A stretch of 64,000 bases of DNA. Source: JBKEDC01 sp047975205 (GTDB taxonomy: Bacteria; Bacteroidota; Bacteroidia; Bacteroidales; Prolixibacteraceae). Shown piece by piece: positions 61,705 to 64,000 of the stretch. Within the stretch, counting starts at the first letter, position 1. The number at the start of each line of letters is the position of its first letter. The notes under the pieces are model-generated. The model saw nothing but the letters and a program-made list of their open reading frames with translations, did no database searches and was not told where the DNA came from. Location of the stretch: assembly GCA_047975205.1 (NCBI GenBank), contig JBKEDC010000036.1, positions 8,307 through 72,306 of the forward strand, written 5' to 3'. Both the position numbers and the translations under genes were made by a program.

Positions 61705-62068
61705 AACTTTTGAGCGTATAAAAATATCTTGTTAGTGCTATTTAATTTAAAATTTACATTCTTATTTAAATGCTTATCGCTTTTCGGAATAATTAGATGA
61801 AATTACGAATGCTATCTGAGCTAGTATATAAAAGGAATCATTAAGATAAGAGCATCCTATTTATACTTTTTCTCTATTTGAGAAGAAATGTGAAACCGAC
61901 AGGATAGTAATCGTAATAGTTATAAGTGAGATTTTAGATTGAAAAAAATAATTGTAGTCATTATGAATGATATTTTAAAGTAAAAACAGTAATCGTAATG
62001 ATTATAATCTTTAATCTTAGGCAAGGTATTAAAATAATAATTCATGAATATGAATCTTATTTTATCAT
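61705..62068. other. Intergenic region with short imperfect repeats
   Basis: About 360 bases without a supported gene. It holds two 20-base repeats in the same orientation (AGTAATCGTAATAGTTATAA at 61906-61925 and AGTAATCGTAATGATTATAA at 61988-62007, 18 of 20 identical) and a related inverted copy, TAGTCATTATGA, between them near 61955. Otherwise very AT-rich. Confidence 0.5.
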
Positions 62069-62530
62069 TTACAATGGCGATTTTATGTTGAGTTGTTTTC
62101 CTTTCATCTTGCACCTGAGATCTCTGTATAAACCAATTAAAATACCTACTATAAATCCGGCAACAAGACTAATGATGACAGTGGTAACATCATGAGAAAC
62201 AAACCATGCAATTATAGCAGCGGGTAAAGCAATGGTGACAAATCCTATAAAGCACATCAATTTGAGGAAATATTGCTTAGGATGGACTTTTTGCTCAACA
62301 ATAAGGACTCTGCAAATCGTTTTGATGGCATTTCTCGAAATATTTCTAATCATTTCTTCTTGCGCAGCATGGTGTTTAATATTATCAATGACTCGGTTAG
62401 CAGACAGTCTTACCGAATCTGAAAGGTTATCTAAATTACTTAATGCATAAATTAACTTGGTGAGTTGTAAATATTGCTTTTCGCATTCTTTATTTTCAAA
62501 TTTGATATTAGGAAGTTCTTTAATTTTCAT
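62069..62530 (-). CDS. Small membrane protein with helical N-terminal region, unknown function
   Basis: A 153-residue protein. Residues 1-85 are mainly helical and charged (FENKECEKQYLQLTKLIYAL; RLSANRVIDNIKHHAAQEEM). Two membrane helices follow (about 88-108 FLKLMCFIGFVTIALPAAII and 113-134 VTTVIISLVAGFIVGILIGL), and the tail is basic (RDLRCKMKGKQ). I do not recognise a family. Stand-alone gene. Confidence 0.7.
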   Translation of the reverse strand: MKIKELPNIKFENKECEKQYLQLTKLIYALSNLDNLSDSVRLSANRVIDNIKHHAAQEEMIRNISRNAIKTICRVLIVEQKVHPKQYFLKLMCFIGFVTIALPAAIIAWFVSHDVTTVIISLVAGFIVGILIGLYRDLRCKMKGKQLNIKSPL

Positions 62531-62777
62531 AGCTTAATATTTTGATAAATACATCTCAAATGTAGTATTATATGTAATAAAACTTTGTAATCGACATAAA
62601 AAAGCGTTTCTGTTAGTTAATTGTTTAATGTTATAATACCTTATTAAACTGTTTCTGTCATTAATCGGACTACTATATTCTTCGTAGCAAGCTCTTATCT
62701 CATCCTGCTTGAGCCTGAGTAGTCTTCATCATAAATAGAGAACGACTTTTGCTATAAAGTAAAATTTATGCACGGAC

Positions 62778-62806
62778 TTGGCAGTTTTCTGTTTTTTGTA
62801 TCTTTG
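62778..62806 (+). promoter_or_regulatory. Promoter of trxB
   Basis: TTG (62778-62780), 18-base spacer, TATCTTTG (62799-62806), start codon 17 bases further. The other 250 bases of this gap hold nothing recognised. Confidence 0.68.
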
Positions 62807-62823
62807 AGGAAAATATTAAAAGT

Positions 62824-63768
62824 ATGAATGAGAATATAGAAAAGACAAGATGCTTAATCATTGGATCGGGACCGGCCGGTTACACAGCTGCTATTTATGC
62901 TTCAAGAGCTAATCTTAATCCGATATTATATACCGGTTTGCAAATGGGAGGTCAGCTAACAACTACTACTGAAGTTGAAAACTTTCCGGGATATCGCGAT
63001 GGTATCACAGGACCGGCCATGATGGAAGACTTAAAATATCAAGCAGAACGATTTGGCGCAGATATTCGCTTTGGAGTGGCTGACAAGGTTGATTTCTCGG
63101 GAGATGTGCATAGAGTGTGGATTGATAGTGAAAAGCTGATTGAAGCGGAGTCTGTAATAATAGCCACCGGAGCAACAGCTAAATATCTGGGATTAGCCGA
63201 TGAACAAAAGTATGCGGGGAGTGGAGTATCAGCATGTGCTACTTGTGATGGTTTCTTTTATCGAGGTAAAGATGTTGCTGTTGTAGGGGGAGGAGATACA
63301 GCCTGTGAAGAGGCAATATATCTATCCGGTTTATGTCGAAAAGTTTATCTTGTAGTTCGTAGAGACGAACTTCGTGCATCAAAGGTAATGGCAGAACGTG
63401 TTCAGTCAACTGAAAATATTGAAGTGCTATGGAAACACCAGACGAAAGCCTTAACCGGTAACGGCGTAGTTGAGGGTGCTATTCTAGTGAAAAACCTGGG
63501 TGAAAAAGATGAGGAAGAAGTGCAAATAGCTATTGACGGTTTTTTTCTAGCAATTGGACACACACCAAATTCAACATTTGTAAAAGATTTTATTGATACT
63601 GATGAAGTTGGTTATATTAAAACTATTGGTAAATCATCAAAAACAAACGTAGCAGGTGTTTTTGCTTGTGGTGATGTGCAAGATACGCAATATCGCCAAG
63701 CAGTTACAGCTGCAGGATCCGGTTGTATGGCAGCTATTGATGCAGAACGCTATTTGGCTGAGAAATAA
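62824..63768 (+). CDS. trxB: Thioredoxin-disulfide reductase
   Basis: A 314-residue flavoenzyme that reduces thioredoxin with NADPH. FAD motif IIGSGPAGYTAAIYASRANL (residues 12-31), redox-active CATC at Cys138-Cys141 in SACATCDGFFYRGKDV, NADPH-binding VVGGGDTACEEAIYLS and the FAD-contact GVFACGDVQDTQYRQAVTAA near the end are intact. Stand-alone gene with a good promoter and a terminator. Confidence 0.97.
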   Translation: MNENIEKTRCLIIGSGPAGYTAAIYASRANLNPILYTGLQMGGQLTTTTEVENFPGYRDGITGPAMMEDLKYQAERFGADIRFGVADKVDFSGDVHRVWIDSEKLIEAESVIIATGATAKYLGLADEQKYAGSGVSACATCDGFFYRGKDVAVVGGGDTACEEAIYLSGLCRKVYLVVRRDELRASKVMAERVQSTENIEVLWKHQTKALTGNGVVEGAILVKNLGEKDEEEVQIAIDGFFLAIGHTPNSTFVKDFIDTDEVGYIKTIGKSSKTNVAGVFACGDVQDTQYRQAVTAAGSGCMAAIDAERYLAEK

Positions 63769-63789
63769 GATGTAATTGCTGAATATTAA

Positions 63790-63827
63790 AAATAGGATAC
63801 TTTTAAAAGATATCCTATTTTTATTTC
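63790..63827 (+). terminator. Terminator of trxB
   Basis: AAATAGGATA (63790-63799) pairs with TATCCTATTT (63811-63820), 11-base loop, then TTATTT. Confidence 0.88.
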
Positions 63828-63861
63828 GAATTAAAGAGGATGTAAACCCAAAAAGGTTTAG

Positions 63862-64000
63862 GGAGTAAGCATTATTAAAGTCGATTCTGAATATGATCAA
63901 TTTAGTTTTAATAAACTTTTATCGCTTGATGCCAAAGCTCAGGGATCAGATTTTAATATCAAATCATTAATTGAAAGACTAAATCTTAGTACTTCATATG
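63862..64000 (+). other. Open reading frame without a standard start, running off the window
   Basis: After a TAG at 63859-63861 the frame stays open to the edge: IIKVDSEYDQFSFNKLLSLD, then AKAQGSDFNIKSLIERLNLS. Amino-acid use looks coding, but there is no ATG, GTG or TTG in frame before the edge. It may be a gene fragment, a decayed gene or an ATT-started gene. No family recognised. Confidence 0.3.

Noticed and set aside
61998..62195. 65-residue plus-strand frame
   Set aside because: Overlaps the minus-strand small membrane protein gene and the AT-rich gap; composition is non-coding.
62640..62760. Possible tRNA or structured RNA before trxB
   Set aside because: No cloverleaf or T-loop GTTCRANYC sequence; only weak short dyads.
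1..64000. CRISPR arrays, insertion sequences, prophage or toxin-antitoxin genes
   Set aside because: No regular direct repeats, transposase or integrase motifs, or small paired genes of these types were found.

Overview
The window is an ordinary chromosomal stretch of a low-GC member of the Bacteroidota, most likely order Bacteroidales. Three kinds of evidence agree. First, many genes belong to families that are typical of or restricted to this phylum: a DUF4270 lipoprotein with its outer-membrane barrel, DUF1599, DUF4293, DUF6913, a type IX secretion (type B) C-terminal domain, a long NusB and a LysM-PBP1 fusion. Second, about eighteen start sites have the Bacteroidota promoter box TAnnTTTG at a sensible distance, and Shine-Dalgarno sequences are not evident. 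Third, lipoproteins carry SPII signals, one followed by a run of Asp. I see no tRNA, rRNA, CRISPR array, insertion sequence or prophage. Species or family cannot be fixed from the sequence alone.

Layout. 1-4.3 kb: start of an IMP dehydrogenase gene (cut by the window edge) and an exbB-exbD-M16-M16 operon. 4.3-10.6 kb: an envelope region with an outer-membrane barrel plus DUF4270 lipoprotein, divergent from an Asp-rich kelch lipoprotein, then a small barrel and a NarL-type two-component pair. 10.7-18.3 kb: pdxB-gnd, then a hexuronate operon (uxaC, kdgK, KDPG aldolase, exuT). 18.4-24.1 kb: DUF1599/DoxX pair, NhaD antiporter, DJ-1 family protein, CorA, GNAT. 24.2-30.7 kb: large PurL, then divergent NfnA/NfnB-like flavoprotein genes. 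30.7-36.8 kb: LysM-PBP1 lipoprotein-like protein, WecA/MraY-family transferase, Omp85-like barrel, DUF6913 and dapA. 36.9-43.8 kb: HAD-EEP-uvrB operon, an N-acetylglucosamine-kinase-like gene, M23 peptidase. 43.9-46.7 kb: coiled-coil/zapA, rny, DUF4293. 46.7-54.4 kb: T9SS cargo, rpsF-rpsR-rplI, a barrel protein, sucAB. 54.5-61.7 kb: ligA, ybbR-coaE-djlA-like-prmA, nusB-DUF1573-yajC. 61.7-64 kb: a repeat-bearing gap, a small membrane protein, trxB and an unresolved reading frame at the edge.

How the genes fit together. The hexuronate operon turns uronates into KDG, KDPG and finally pyruvate plus glyceraldehyde 3-phosphate, but the middle oxidoreductase/dehydratase steps are not in this window. 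SucA/SucB make the 2-oxoglutarate dehydrogenase core. gnd and the Nfn-like pair supply or balance NADPH. Several housekeeping operons (ribosomal proteins S6-S18-L9, nusB-yajC, coaE-prmA) are standard.

I found no convincing new defence or mobile system. The most promising undescribed unit is the 4.3-8.3 kb surface module: the divergent promoters of the DUF4270/barrel operon and the kelch lipoprotein gene share an 18-bp element (17 of 18 identical) that covers the -7 box and about ten bases past it. This suggests that they are switched together. Terminator and promoter positions were used to correct several start codons (exbB, kelch gene, ybbR-like gene, rpsF, GNAT and others).
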